The notes: generated from the letters alone by a model not told the origin. 64,000 bases of DNA from an uncultured Lachnospira sp. (GCA_946186125.1 CAMHLZ010000010.1:1-64000); one strand, 5' to 3'. Positions 34,576-44,297 are shown, counted from the stretch's first letter. Program-made: numbers and translations.

Positions 34576-34613
34576 AAAAGCACCATGAAAAAATATTTTT
34601 TCATGGTGCTTTT
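34576..34613. terminator. Bidirectional terminator between yvyF and flgM
   Basis: AAAAGCACCATGAAAAAA pairs with TTTTTTCATGGTGCTTTT around AT, with T-runs in both directions. It ends the recD2-comFC-yvyF transcript just before the flgM promoter. Confidence 0.88.
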
Positions 34614-34638
34614 GTTACTTTTACACTATTAGTACCTT

Positions 34639-35040
34639 TTAATCAAGGAATCTCATCTTCGCTTTTTGTTTTTCCGGTTTTTTCTTAACAACAGGCTCAT
34701 CTTTTTTATACAGTCCTCCAAGTCCGTTTGCCAGCTGTTTTTTACAGCTCTCACAATATCTTCCGGTCTGTATCATCGCCCCACAGGATTCACATTCAAT
34801 TCCCACTGATGAGTCCGGTGAAAATGATAATCTTTCTTCTCTTACCCATTGCTTTAACTGCTGAATGCTGACCTCATTTTCTTCCGCCACCTGATTCATT
34901 GTTGCATCTTTGTTCTCATAAATATACTCTTTAACCTGATGAAACTTGTCTTCAAGTTTTTTCTTACACGACGGACAAATTCTTGGTCCTCCCAGATAAT
35001 TAAATAATGAACCACAATCTCTACAATTCTTTACATCCAT
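34639..35040 (-). CDS. yvyF: YvyF-like flagellar operon protein (TIGR03826 type)
   Basis: 133 residues. Begins MDVKNCRDCGSLFNYLGGPRIC with a CxxC pair repeated at CPSC, and has a second zinc pair near residues 80-100 (CESCG, CESC). The middle carries a helix-turn-helix-like NQVAEENEVSIQQLKQWVREERL. Proteins of this type sit between comF and flgM in Bacillus and Clostridia and are thought to regulate motility. Position and motifs agree. Good GGAGGAAG site. Confidence 0.88.
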   Translation of the reverse strand: MDVKNCRDCGSLFNYLGGPRICPSCKKKLEDKFHQVKEYIYENKDATMNQVAEENEVSIQQLKQWVREERLSFSPDSSVGIECESCGAMIQTGRYCESCKKQLANGLGGLYKKDEPVVKKKPEKQKAKMRFLD

Positions 35041-35081
35041 TTCGCACTTCCTCCTTTTGTCTCTGAATATATATATCTATG

Positions 35082-35795
35082 CTACATGCCGTCCCCAATA
35101 CTTATGGTCAGAAAATATATGATTTCCGTCCCTGCATCTTTCAGACACTTTGAACATGCATCTATAGTACTGCCTGTAGTATATATATCGTCAATAACAA
35201 TCACTTTATTTAATTTTACTTTATTTTTTTTAATATGAAAAGCACTTTCTACATTTTTCTTTCGTTCTTTTTCTGTCAGCGTTTTTTGTGGTGTAGTCTG
35301 GCGTATGCGCAGTAAAACGTCATCATATACCGGTATGGATAATGCGGCACCGATTTTTTTTGCAAGCAGCAGTGCCTGGTTGTACCCTCTTTTTATCTCT
35401 CTTTTTTTATGTAACGGTACGGGAATTATGGCATCCGGATTCCATTTTTTTATGATTTCACCGTATCTTTTTACTATTTCTTCGCTGTAGAAATCCAAAT
35501 ATTCCCTTTTGTTATTATATTTTATTCTGTAGATTGATTTTCTTACTGCTCCTTTGTGTTCAACTAACGCTAAACCTTTTTTGTATATATGCGTTTTGTT
35601 TTCGCAGTCACAACAATATTCCTGTTCGTTTTTCATAAGTGGTTTTGAACATTTTCTGCATCTTGGTTCTCTTATATACGGTATTTTTTTCCTGCATTCA
35701 CGGCATATTTTTCCTGCAGCCTGATTTATTATTTTATCACATATCGGGCATCTGCGCGGATATAATATATTTAGAATTTTTTCAATTATTTTCAT
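35082..35795 (-). CDS. comFC: ComF-family phosphoribosyltransferase-like protein
   Basis: 237 residues. N-terminal four-cysteine zinc finger (CPICDK, CRECRK, CRKCSKP) and C-terminal phosphoribosyl-pyrophosphate motif VIVIDDIYTTGSTIDACSK. In naturally competent bacteria ComFC acts in DNA uptake, probably at the single-strand step. Adjacent to recD2 and yvyF; in Bacillus the comFA helicase takes the place of recD2. Start backed by AAGGGAGT. Confidence 0.9.
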   Translation of the reverse strand: MKIIEKILNILYPRRCPICDKIINQAAGKICRECRKKIPYIREPRCRKCSKPLMKNEQEYCCDCENKTHIYKKGLALVEHKGAVRKSIYRIKYNNKREYLDFYSEEIVKRYGEIIKKWNPDAIIPVPLHKKREIKRGYNQALLLAKKIGAALSIPVYDDVLLRIRQTTPQKTLTEKERKKNVESAFHIKKNKVKLNKVIVIDDIYTTGSTIDACSKCLKDAGTEIIYFLTISIGDGM

Positions 35796-35813
35796 TTTAT
35801 ACTCCCTTCCGCA

Positions 35814-38039
35814 CTAAGTTTCACTCATTTGCTGCGATAATTCCTTTATACCGGTATCAAGTCCGGAATATCGCCTTTGTTCTAAAGTGTTGTTTACCAT
35901 GTTTCTGAATTCTGATTCATCTCCTACTATGCAAACACATTTTTTCGCCCTTGTGACTGCTGTATAGATAAGATTTCTTGTCATCAGCATTTTAGGCCCC
36001 GTCAATATCGGAAGTATGACTGCCGGATATTCGCTTCCCTGTGATTTGTGGATTGTCACGGCGTAAGCAAGCTCTAATTCTTCAGCCTGTTTGAATGTAT
36101 ACTTGATTATTTTTCCCTCCTCAAATTCTACTTCAAGCATTTCCAAATAATGATTTATGCTTATGATTTTTCCAATATCGCCATTAAAGACTCCGGTTCC
36201 CTTACCGACTGCCACTCCATAGCGGTTTTTAATTTCCCACTCTAAATTATAATCATTTTTTATCTGCATCACCTTATCGCCCTCTCTGTAAAGTGTGCCT
36301 GAGATTTCTTCTTCATGTTTTTGTTTTGAAGGCGGATTTATGTATTCCTGCAATATCACATTTAAACGTTCTACACCAAGAAGTCCCTTTCTCATTGGTG
36401 TAAGAACCTGGATTTCAAATATATCAGCGCCGACATATTCAGGCAGTTTTTCTTTCATAAGTGTAATAGAGGCGTTGATAATCCTGTTCGCATCTTCACG
36501 CTTCAAATAAAGAAAATCTTTGCTTCTTTTGGTTAAATCTATCCTCTCACCCTTATTTATTTTATGGGCATTTACTACTATGTCACTTTCACCCGCCTGT
36601 CTGAATATTTTGTTAAGTTTAACTACGTTAAACTGTTCTGATTTTATAATGTCTTTTAAGACGTTGCCCGGTCCGACTGACGGAAGCTGGTTAACATCTC
36701 CTACCATTATCAGTCTTGTTCCCGGTGTGATGGCTTTTAACAGTGAGTTCATAAGGTATATATCTACCATTGACATTTCGTCTATAATGACAACATCCGC
36801 TTCTAAAGGATTCATCTCGTTACGGTCGAACATATCCACTGAGGAGTCCGAGTTCATAGATACTTCTAAAAGGCGATGAATTGTCTTTGCTTCCCTTTTT
36901 GTCGCCTCCTGCATTCTTTTTGCCGCTCTGCCGGTAGGTGCCGCAAGCATTATATCCATCTGTTCTCCTTCTAACAGATTGATAATAGTATTAATAGTTG
37001 TCGTCTTACCTGTTCCCGGACCTCCCGTGATAATGAGAACGCCGTTTTTGACAGCTTCTATAACTGCCTGTTTTTGAAGTTCATCAAGAGTTAATCCGGT
37101 GTCTTTTTCAACTTTTGATATTCTGTTTCTTAATTTATCTTCACTAATCGCAGCCTTACTGTTTAATTCCAAAAGCATTCTTGCAACATTTAGTTCCGTG
37201 TAATACATATTTGATGCAAATACGCACTCTTCCTCATCTGTTCTTTTTATGACTATACGTTTGTCCATCATCATGTCGTTTAATTGACATTCTATATCTA
37301 CATCCTGTAATTTTAGTAATTCTGAGACACTGTTTTTTACATTTTCCAAAGGAAGATATGTATGTCCGTTAAGAGCTGCCTGCGACAGGGCATATATTAT
37401 CCCACTTTTTATTCTGTAATCCGAATCAGTCTTAATACCAATTCTTGTTGCGATTTCATCTGCTATCTTAAATCCGATTCCATCTATGTCCTCAGCCATT
37501 TTATATGGATTTTCTTTTATTATTCCATACATGCTCTGGCCATATTCTTTATATATTTTTACACCCAGATTTAAGTTGATTCCGTATTGCTGCAGGAATA
37601 TCATTGCTTTTCTTAAGTCTCTTTTTTCCTGCACCATATTGGATATTTCCATCGCCTTTTTTTCGCTGATTCCGCGGACTTTGACAAGTCGTTCCGGTTC
37701 TTCTTCCATAACTTTAAAAGTATCTTCTCCAAATTCTTTCACAATTCTTTTTGCCATGGCCGGACCTATACCTTTTATCGCACCGGAGCCTAAATATTTT
37801 TCAATGGAGGCTATATCTTTTGGTGCAATTTCTTCATAATTTGATATTTTTAGCTGTAATCCGTATGTCGGATGTTCTACGTATTCTCCTTCTATCTTAA
37901 GGTATTCCCCTTCGCTTAAAAATTGTAATGTTCCCACACAGGTAATCTCTTCGCCATCTTCAAGTATGGAAAAAACCGTGTATCCGTTTTCTTCATTTCT
38001 GTAAACAATGTGTTCTACGTATCCTTCTATTGTATCCAT
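35814..38039 (-). CDS. recD2: ATP-dependent helicase RecD2
   Basis: 741 residues. N-terminal OB-like region (VEHIVYRNEENGYTVFSI) typical of RecD2, helix-hairpin-helix segment near residue 95-190 (GIGPAMAKRIVKEFGE), Walker A GGPGTGKTT near residue 345, Walker B VVIIDEMSMVD and the C-terminal UvrD-like motif AYAVTIHKSQGSEYP. RecD2 is a 5'-3' helicase in repair without RecBC. It starts the recD2-comFC-yvyF unit, with a terminator hairpin between it and the upstream flagellar gene. Confidence 0.94.
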   Translation of the reverse strand: MDTIEGYVEHIVYRNEENGYTVFSILEDGEEITCVGTLQFLSEGEYLKIEGEYVEHPTYGLQLKISNYEEIAPKDIASIEKYLGSGAIKGIGPAMAKRIVKEFGEDTFKVMEEEPERLVKVRGISEKKAMEISNMVQEKRDLRKAMIFLQQYGINLNLGVKIYKEYGQSMYGIIKENPYKMAEDIDGIGFKIADEIATRIGIKTDSDYRIKSGIIYALSQAALNGHTYLPLENVKNSVSELLKLQDVDIECQLNDMMMDKRIVIKRTDEEECVFASNMYYTELNVARMLLELNSKAAISEDKLRNRISKVEKDTGLTLDELQKQAVIEAVKNGVLIITGGPGTGKTTTINTIINLLEGEQMDIMLAAPTGRAAKRMQEATKREAKTIHRLLEVSMNSDSSVDMFDRNEMNPLEADVVIIDEMSMVDIYLMNSLLKAITPGTRLIMVGDVNQLPSVGPGNVLKDIIKSEQFNVVKLNKIFRQAGESDIVVNAHKINKGERIDLTKRSKDFLYLKREDANRIINASITLMKEKLPEYVGADIFEIQVLTPMRKGLLGVERLNVILQEYINPPSKQKHEEEISGTLYREGDKVMQIKNDYNLEWEIKNRYGVAVGKGTGVFNGDIGKIISINHYLEMLEVEFEEGKIIKYTFKQAEELELAYAVTIHKSQGSEYPAVILPILTGPKMLMTRNLIYTAVTRAKKCVCIVGDESEFRNMVNNTLEQRRYSGLDTGIKELSQQMSET

Positions 38040-38060
38040 GATGCTTCCTTTCGTTTACAA

Positions 38061-38091
38061 CAAAATAAAGTACCTTGTCATCCGGTACTTT
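38061..38091 (-). terminator. Terminator after the flagellar rod genes
   Basis: AAAGTACC pairs with GGTACTTT around GGATGACAA and is followed by ATTTTG on the minus strand, between the rod-binding protein gene and recD2. Confidence 0.78.
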
Positions 38092-38122
38092 ATCCCAAAA
38101 TCGTATATTTAAAACAACTATA

Positions 38123-38488
38123 CTACTCTACATTATAATTTCTTTTCATCTGTTCATATAGCATTTTCGCAAGTCCCAATCCATCACCTTCAGATGCTGA
38201 TGTGGCATACTGCGTTCTTAATGTATCTTCTGCGTACTGCTTGTACTTTGAAGAACTGCCGTTTTCTTCATCACGCCATGCGGTAGCTGTCTTCTCCATC
38301 TCTTTAAATACCTGCTCAATAAAATATGCCTCAAAGTCCCTGCATACTTTCATGAGTTCGTCATCATCAGCCGTACTCATATCTGTATCTTTAAGTCTTT
38401 CCTGCAATGATGCACCGGTCGTCTGTGTATCTGCTGAGTATGTATCATATAATGAATTTGCGTAACTTCCAACTAATATATTACTCAT
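38123..38488 (-). CDS. FlgJ-type rod-binding protein without muramidase domain
   Basis: 121 residues matching the N-terminal rod-binding half of FlgJ: DDELMKVCRDFEAYFIEQVFKEMEKTA and the closing GLGLAKMLYEQMKRNY. The peptidoglycan hydrolase half seen in gammaproteobacterial FlgJ is absent, as is usual in Firmicutes. It follows flhP by 12 bases and probably helps rod assembly across the wall. Confidence 0.88.
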   Translation of the reverse strand: MSNILVGSYANSLYDTYSADTQTTGASLQERLKDTDMSTADDDELMKVCRDFEAYFIEQVFKEMEKTATAWRDEENGSSSKYKQYAEDTLRTQYATSASEGDGLGLAKMLYEQMKRNYNVE

Positions 38489-38500
38489 AACTTACACATC

Positions 38501-39319
38501 CTATCTCTTAAGTGAATTTGCCTGAGACATCATCTCGTCCGTAGTCGTGATGACCTTTGAATTCATCTCATATGCTCTCTGTGCAACAATAAGATTGACC
38601 ATCTCATCCACTACCTGGACGTTAGAGCCTTCTAAGTATCCCTGACGCACCTTACTTTTATGCAGCGCGGCATCCTCTGATTCCCATCTGGCCTCTCCTG
38701 ATGCATCCGTAACCTTGAATAATGATTCATCAAGTTTGTCTAATCCGTCAGGATTTGCAAATTGTACAAGGCCTACCTTTACGCCTATTGGCTGCTGATT
38801 ATTAAGTTCATCCGGATAGCACATCTCTCCGTCAGCATTTATGGTAATCTTAGTCGCCTCGTATTCCGAAGCATCTAATTCTATAGGAACGCCAGTATCA
38901 TCTAATACAGGATATCCTTCCTTCGTAGTAAGAACCATTCCGTTACTGCCGATTGATAAATCAAATTCTCCATTTCGTGTATAATATGTCTCTCCATCTA
39001 TACCCTGAATGGCAAAGAATCCGTCACCTTCAATAGCAAAATCTGTAGGGATTCCGGTATCTATCAGTGCTCCCTGTGTATATTTTGTAGAAATCGCAGA
39101 ATTTCTTACACCTAATCCAACCTGTGCTCCCACCGGTTTTGTATCTCCGTTCGCCGATGTAGTTTTAGACTGTATCGTCTGATATAATAATGTCTTAAAC
39201 TGCGCCGTATGAGTCTTGTAACCCATTGTATTCACATTTGCGAGGTTGTTCGATATTACATCAACATTTGTCTGCTGGGCTATCATACCCGTAGCCGCCG
39301 TCCACAAAGATCTTACCAT
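38501..39319 (-). CDS. flhP: Flagellar rod/hook protein FlhP (FlgG family)
   Basis: 272 residues: MVRSLWTAATGMIAQQTNVDVISNNLANVNTMGYK at the start in part, FAIEGDGFFAIQG near residue 95, and C-terminal QGYLEGSNVQVVDEMVNLIVAQRAYEMNSK in part. These are FlgG-family rod motifs. In Bacillus mbl-flhO-flhP form one unit, and the order is the same here, so FlhP is preferred over FlgG. 47 bases downstream of flhO. Confidence 0.88.
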   Translation of the reverse strand: MVRSLWTAATGMIAQQTNVDVISNNLANVNTMGYKTHTAQFKTLLYQTIQSKTTSANGDTKPVGAQVGLGVRNSAISTKYTQGALIDTGIPTDFAIEGDGFFAIQGIDGETYYTRNGEFDLSIGSNGMVLTTKEGYPVLDDTGVPIELDASEYEATKITINADGEMCYPDELNNQQPIGVKVGLVQFANPDGLDKLDESLFKVTDASGEARWESEDAALHKSKVRQGYLEGSNVQVVDEMVNLIVAQRAYEMNSKVITTTDEMMSQANSLKR

Positions 39320-39366
39320 ATTCCCTCCGTTCCGTACATATGTACTCTAAAAACCAAATGGTATAA

Positions 39367-40140
39367 TTATAGCTTTCCTACCTGATTAGCTGATTTTTCC
39401 ATCAACTCATCCATGGTCTGTATCACTTTCTGATTCGCTTCATATGTTCTGCTGAGTGATATCATGTTAACCATTTCTGATACGACATTGATATTCGACA
39501 TCTCAAGATAACCCTGATCGATTACGGCATCAGCTTCTTTTTCAACTGCTCCGTCAACTGCCGTATATAAATTTTCACCATATTTTTTCAGATAATTATA
39601 ATCTTCAAAATCCGTAAGCGCAATCCTGTCAATATATTCGCCGTCACAATAAATCTGACCGAGCTTATCGATACTGACACTTGCCGAATTAGTCGGAAGA
39701 TATATCTCTCCGCCTTCACCAAGAACATAGTCTCCGTCTTTGGTTCTCAATGCTCCTTCTTTGTCTATGGTAAAATTACCGTCTCTGGTATATTTTACTG
39801 ACTGTTCACCCTTTTTATTGGTAAATGCAATCTGAAAGAAACCGTTTCCGCCTAATGCTAAGTCATATGTATTATCGGTATATCTGTAAGAACCTTGAGA
39901 GAAATCCGTATAATTTTCTCCGATTTTTACTCCAAGGTTTAATTTGCCAATTCTCTCATCCAGGTATCCGTGCGAACCGTCTTTAACCTTTATGGCAAGC
40001 TGTGTCTCAAACGTCTTGGATGTAACACCCTCTTTTTTATAACCTGTTGTATCAGCATTTGCAAGGTTGTTAGCCAGCGTATCCATCCTCTTTTGCTGAT
40101 TAAGCATACCTGTATATGCCGTGTATAAACCTCTAACCAT
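39367..40140 (-). CDS. flhO: Flagellar rod protein FlhO (FlgF/FlgG family)
   Basis: 257 residues with MVRGLYTAYTGMLNQQKRMD, LANNLANADTTGYKKEG, ALGGNGFFQIAF and the C-terminal LEMSNINVVSEMVNMISLSRTYEANQ in part, a proximal/distal rod protein of the FlgF/FlgG type. Located between mbl and flhP as in Bacillus subtilis. The ribosome site is weak (GGGTAATGT), so it may depend on coupling. Confidence 0.86.
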   Translation of the reverse strand: MVRGLYTAYTGMLNQQKRMDTLANNLANADTTGYKKEGVTSKTFETQLAIKVKDGSHGYLDERIGKLNLGVKIGENYTDFSQGSYRYTDNTYDLALGGNGFFQIAFTNKKGEQSVKYTRDGNFTIDKEGALRTKDGDYVLGEGGEIYLPTNSASVSIDKLGQIYCDGEYIDRIALTDFEDYNYLKKYGENLYTAVDGAVEKEADAVIDQGYLEMSNINVVSEMVNMISLSRTYEANQKVIQTMDELMEKSANQVGKL

Positions 40141-40226
40141 ACATTACCCACTTTCCATTCTCCATACACTGATGCACCCGGTTCGGGTCAGTATAGCTGT
40201 TCTTAAACAGCTACACCGGGAGAATC

Positions 40227-41222
40227 TTATATTTCCATATTTCCTTCGCTTAAGAATTCGATATATTTTCCCGTACCTATTGCAACGGCAGTCATCGGAT
40301 CTTCTGCCGTCATGGTGTTGATTCCTGTCTTGTCCTCAATCAATTCTTCAAGTCCCTGTAAGAGGCATCCTCCACCTGTAAGAACGATTCCCCTGTCAGC
40401 AATGTCTGCTGCAAGTTCTGGAGGAGTCTTCTCAAGTACGCTGTGTACTGCTTCTACTATCTGTGATGTAGTCTCCTTTAAAGCCTCTTCAGTCTCTTCT
40501 GACGTAACTTCTATAGTCTTTGGAAGTCCTGTGACTAAGTTTCTTCCTCTTACTTCAAGCGTAGCTACCTCAGGTCTTCTGAATGCTGAACCAATCTTAA
40601 TCTTAATCTCTTCAGCAGTTCTCTCACCAATAAGCAGATTATGTTTTTTACGCATATGACGCACAATGGCTTCGTCAAAATCGTCGCCTGCAATTTTAAC
40701 AGATGTACTTACAACCGTTCCTCCTAATGATATAACAGCTATATCAGTAGTACCGCCGCCTATGTCAACAATCATGTTCCCACATGGTCTTGTGATGTCG
40801 ATTCCCGCACCAATCGCTGCAGCTATAGGCTCTTCTATGATTGCAACTTCTCTGGCACCTGCCTGATATGTCGCATCTTTAGCAGCTTTTTTCTCTACCT
40901 CTGTAACACCGCTTGGTACACACACACTTATTCTCGGCTTTTTGAATGTCCTTTTTCCCATTGCTTTTTGTATAAAATACTTAAGCATTTTTTCGGTAAC
41001 TGTATAATCCGAAATAACTCCCTGTCTCAAAGGTCTTACCGCAACAATGTTTCCCGGAGTTCTACCTATCATCAGTCTTGCTTCTTCACCGATAGCCTTT
41101 ATTTTATTCGTATCTCTGTCAAATGCCACAACAGATGGTTCTTTTAATACAACACCTTTTCCTTTGATGTAAACTAAAATACTTGCAGTTCCCAAATCTA
41201 TTCCTATATCTGTCGTTAACAT
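40227..41222 (-). CDS. mbl: MreB-family cell-shape protein Mbl
   Basis: 331 residues of bacterial actin: DIGIDLGTASILVYIKGKG (phosphate 1 loop), IVDIGGGTTDIAVISLGG (phosphate 2) and GIVLTGGGCLLQGLEEL (adenosine motif). It guides elongation-specific wall synthesis at the membrane. Placement between spoIIID and flhO identifies it as Mbl rather than the divisome-linked MreB. The start at 41222 follows AAGGAGGATAAT. Confidence 0.92.
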   Translation of the reverse strand: MLTTDIGIDLGTASILVYIKGKGVVLKEPSVVAFDRDTNKIKAIGEEARLMIGRTPGNIVAVRPLRQGVISDYTVTEKMLKYFIQKAMGKRTFKKPRISVCVPSGVTEVEKKAAKDATYQAGAREVAIIEEPIAAAIGAGIDITRPCGNMIVDIGGGTTDIAVISLGGTVVSTSVKIAGDDFDEAIVRHMRKKHNLLIGERTAEEIKIKIGSAFRRPEVATLEVRGRNLVTGLPKTIEVTSEETEEALKETTSQIVEAVHSVLEKTPPELAADIADRGIVLTGGGCLLQGLEELIEDKTGINTMTAEDPMTAVAIGTGKYIEFLSEGNMEI

Positions 41223-41404
41223 ATTATCCTCCTTTTTATCCAATCAATCATCTATTTCAGTAATATTAATAAACAAACTCATACAGGCAGACAAAATTAC
41301 CCACCTTGTTACATTATAAACAATAACCCTGAAATATGGAAGTGCTTTTTTCAGATTTTTAAGAATTTTTTCTTTTTTAGTATTACCATGTTTTGTGAAT
41401 ATAG

Positions 41405-41662
41405 TCATTTATTATGATAATGAAGATATTTTTCCTTAGTCGCCATTCCCCCTCGTATATGTCTCTCTGCCTTATTAACGTCAAGAACCCTTCTTGCTTC
41501 ACATGCAAGCTCTCTGTTAATCGCAGGAAGTCTTTCAACAAGGTCTTTATGTACGGTACTTTTACTTACTCCGAATCTTCCAGCCGTCTGACGCACTGTC
41601 GCATTATTGCATATAATATATTCAGCTATTTCAAGAGCTCTTTTTTCAATATATTCTTTCAT
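41405..41662 (-). CDS. spoIIID: Sporulation regulator SpoIIID
   Basis: 85 residues with a helix-turn-helix (TVRQTAGRFGVSKSTVHKDLVERLP) and the typical basic tail (NKAERHIRGGMATKEKYLHYH in part). SpoIIID activates and represses mother-cell genes during sporulation. It lies upstream of mbl as in Bacillus, which supports both calls and implies a spore-forming lineage. Confidence 0.94.
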   Translation of the reverse strand: MKEYIEKRALEIAEYIICNNATVRQTAGRFGVSKSTVHKDLVERLPAINRELACEARRVLDVNKAERHIRGGMATKEKYLHYHNK

Positions 41663-41720
41663 AACATACCCCGATAAATTATTTTTATAAGATATGCTTT
41701 TTCTTCCTGACTTATGCTAT

Positions 41721-41750
41721 AAAAAAGAACCGGCACCCAAACCGGCTCTT
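41721..41750 (-). terminator. Terminator after the glycosidase-like gene
   Basis: On the minus strand AAGAGCCGGTTTGGGTGCCGGTTCTTTTTTA forms a stem of about 8 bases with a T6 run (AGAGCCGGT / GCCGGTTCT). The 220-base gap also has a CTGGCA/TGCCAG hairpin and a TACTATC-rich palindrome at 41810-41840 of unknown role. Confidence 0.82.
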
Positions 41751-41883
41751 ACTCGAGGGGATACCTGGCATTTCTGCCAGGATGAGTTATGAAAATGTTA
41801 ATTGTATGTATACTATCTTTTGTATAGTACATCGATAGTATATCAGTTAAATGTGTCTAAATTTTGTTTTTTTGATGAAAATT

Positions 41884-42990
41884 TTAATTTTTATTCAAAG
41901 TTTCCTTTGCCGTCATCATTATCCATGCCATTTCAGTTACGTGCAACGGATATTTTCCGTCTGCTGATATTTTTTTATAATTTTTAATATATTTCATCAC
42001 CCGTTCCGTATCTCTCATACATGCTCCGCAATATGCCGTAATGCTCCAATAAAAATCAGCTTTGTTCTCATGATAATAGTCAAGTTCTTCCCACTTAAAT
42101 CTTTTACAGAAATCATTGTATATTTCTTTCTTTTTTTTGTCGTTTACAAGGTCATAGATTACCGGGTAGATTTGTGATACCGAATCCGGATAAAAATTTT
42201 CGTAGTTATTTTTCTCATTGCCAAGAAAATAACTGTAACCGTCTTTTTCTTTCCAGACCGTATCAAAATTTTTTTTCATACTGCCGGCCGCATTTTTTAA
42301 TATATCCGCATTTTTATCATCTGCGTATACTTTTCGGTATATTTTTTCAGCACATCTTAATCCGTCGTATACTTCACAATTATCCATAAGATATGAAATA
42401 CTGTAATCCGGCTTAGAAATTGTGTATCCGTCCGAAATAAGTGACAACAGACAATACGATACCGCATCAGTGTATGTCTTGTTTTCAATTAAAAATTCTT
42501 TATCATCCGTTGCTTTATAATAGTGCCAGAGCGCCGTTAAAAATACGGCTGCATATGAATCGGCAGAATCATATGTCATTTCATTATATTCTTCCTTAAT
42601 GCTTCCTGATTCAATGTGCACTTTATAATCATATACCGTACCTGTCAGATGATTGTAATCTTCATCCACATTTATATGTCCAAAATACCATTTAAGGAAA
42701 TTTTTTGATGCACTTATCGCATCTTCGCTTCCGTAATCAGCTAATGCCATAGCCGCTATCGAAGAAAAGTATGGACTTACTGCCACTTCGCCGTCTTCTT
42801 TATAGCTACTGCATATGGCTCCGTTTTCCAGACAATTTGCAAGAATTCTGTTCTTCTCTTCATCAGCGATATTATATAATTCTTTTCTTTCTTTTTCAGA
42901 TAAACGGTGTCTGCCCATAAAAACAATCCCAATTACAGCTAACGATAAAACAACTGTTATTATTACTATATATTTTAACCAATTCCCCAT
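41884..42990 (-). CDS. Membrane-anchored (alpha/alpha)6-barrel glycosidase-like protein
   Basis: 368 residues. One N-terminal hydrophobic segment (YIVIITVVLSLAVIGIVF) anchors it outside the membrane. The rest is helical with repeated aromatic-rich turns (TYDSADSYAAVFLTALWHYY, FYWSITAYCGAC), a pattern of six-hairpin glycosidases such as GH8-like proteins, with several Asp/Glu that could be catalytic. The family link is by overall pattern only. Its start overlaps the CotH gene by 16 bases, so the two are co-expressed. Confidence 0.5.
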   Translation of the reverse strand: MGNWLKYIVIITVVLSLAVIGIVFMGRHRLSEKERKELYNIADEEKNRILANCLENGAICSSYKEDGEVAVSPYFSSIAAMALADYGSEDAISASKNFLKWYFGHINVDEDYNHLTGTVYDYKVHIESGSIKEEYNEMTYDSADSYAAVFLTALWHYYKATDDKEFLIENKTYTDAVSYCLLSLISDGYTISKPDYSISYLMDNCEVYDGLRCAEKIYRKVYADDKNADILKNAAGSMKKNFDTVWKEKDGYSYFLGNEKNNYENFYPDSVSQIYPVIYDLVNDKKKKEIYNDFCKRFKWEELDYYHENKADFYWSITAYCGACMRDTERVMKYIKNYKKISADGKYPLHVTEMAWIMMTAKETLNKN

Positions 42991-44282
42991 TGCGCTTTAA
43001 TCCACTCATTTCTGCTATTTAACCACTCTTTTAAAAATGTTATATTTTCTTCGTAAGTTGCCTCCGGCACTCTTTCTCCCATATAGTTTTGTCTGCTGAC
43101 TTCCCATAATGAATTATTATGTTCAATGTTTGCAGCGTATGCCTCAACAAATGAATCTATTTCAGAACCGAGATTCTGTATGTCACTTTGCATTTCTGTA
43201 TATCTGTCTATTACCTTTTGCTTAAACTCCGGTATCTGCATCAGATAATAATACCAATAGTTTTCACAATACATTCCGGCAGTACCTTTTTCTGTATCGT
43301 CTTCTGTATAATAATCTGAATACATTTCTTTATTGACATTCCCCATTGAAAGATCATAATCCCATACCGGACCGGCATACAACTTTCCATCTTTTATGTA
43401 ATAGTATGCAGAGCTTGTTGCAAAATCTACGTCTTTAAATAAAACTGACAGAACGTAATAGTTTACAAATGAATCTACATCTGCATATTTTTCCATTGCT
43501 CCTACTCCATATCCCACGGAAGCTTCAAAATTATCGACAATCTCTTTTGCTTTTTCAATGTTAGCTTCTTCACCGTCTTCGTATGATAATCCCAGACCCG
43601 CAGCTGTCTTTATTATCTGCTTATCTGTATAATATTCTCCCGGTGAAAGCTGCAACAGACAGTCGCCATTTTTTAAATCAAGGTCAACTTTGTCTTTCCC
43701 CTCCGAAACCGGAGTACATAACATATACATTCCCATGTCCGTGCCGTTTACATATACTTCAACATATTCGTAGTGTGATGTATATTTAACTCCGACTTTT
43801 TCTGCAAAATCAAATGCCAGCTTATTTCTTAGTAATGTCGGATCAAACATGTTTGCAAGAAGACACCATTTTTTAGATCCTCCAAGTCCTAAAATATCTG
43901 TTTTTTCGGCAAATTTTATGTTGTATGGTTTTTTTCTTCCGGTTGCTGTAGTGTTACCTCTGACTTTTACGGTAATATTCATATCATTTATATCTGAATA
44001 TGTTCCTGTAACATCCTTGACGCTTATCGTTCCTTCAACATATTCTTTATCGATTTCATTAGATGATGTAATGTCGATTACAGGAATATCATCACCTGCC
44101 AAAACCACTCTTTCCCTGACCGGCTCTTCTGCCTCTTTTGAAGATTCTTCCGTAACTTCTGAAGAAACTTCCCGTATTGTAGAAGTTTCTTCTATGGTTG
44201 TCATTTCATTTTTACTATTGCATGCCGACAGCGAAATACATACTGTGCCAATAAAAATAAATATAGCTGATTTCTTTATCAT
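42975..44282 (-). CDS. CotH-family lipoprotein (kinase-like)
   Basis: 435 residues. The signal peptide ends in the lipobox LSAC, so it is a lipoprotein. A Ser/Glu/Thr-rich linker is followed by the CotH fold: VRGNTTATGRKKPYNIKF near residue 110, KWCLLANMFDPTLLRNKLAF near 145, and AGPVWDYDLSMGN, holding the metal-binding DYD. CotH proteins in Bacillus phosphorylate spore coat proteins; secreted forms also occur with cellulosome or wall systems. The target here is unknown. AAGGAAAATG site supports the second ATG. Confidence 0.85.
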   Translation of the reverse strand: MIKKSAIFIFIGTVCISLSACNSKNEMTTIEETSTIREVSSEVTEESSKEAEEPVRERVVLAGDDIPVIDITSSNEIDKEYVEGTISVKDVTGTYSDINDMNITVKVRGNTTATGRKKPYNIKFAEKTDILGLGGSKKWCLLANMFDPTLLRNKLAFDFAEKVGVKYTSHYEYVEVYVNGTDMGMYMLCTPVSEGKDKVDLDLKNGDCLLQLSPGEYYTDKQIIKTAAGLGLSYEDGEEANIEKAKEIVDNFEASVGYGVGAMEKYADVDSFVNYYVLSVLFKDVDFATSSAYYYIKDGKLYAGPVWDYDLSMGNVNKEMYSDYYTEDDTEKGTAGMYCENYWYYYLMQIPEFKQKVIDRYTEMQSDIQNLGSEIDSFVEAYAANIEHNNSLWEVSRQNYMGERVPEATYEENITFLKEWLNSRNEWIKAQWGIG

Positions 44283-44297
44283 CACATTTTCCTTTCT

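Noticed and set aside
40185-40226. Small hairpin (TAGCTGTTCTTAAACAGCTA) between mbl and flhO considered as a terminator
   Set aside because: No T-run on the minus strand, and conserved gene order suggests read-through; left unannotated.
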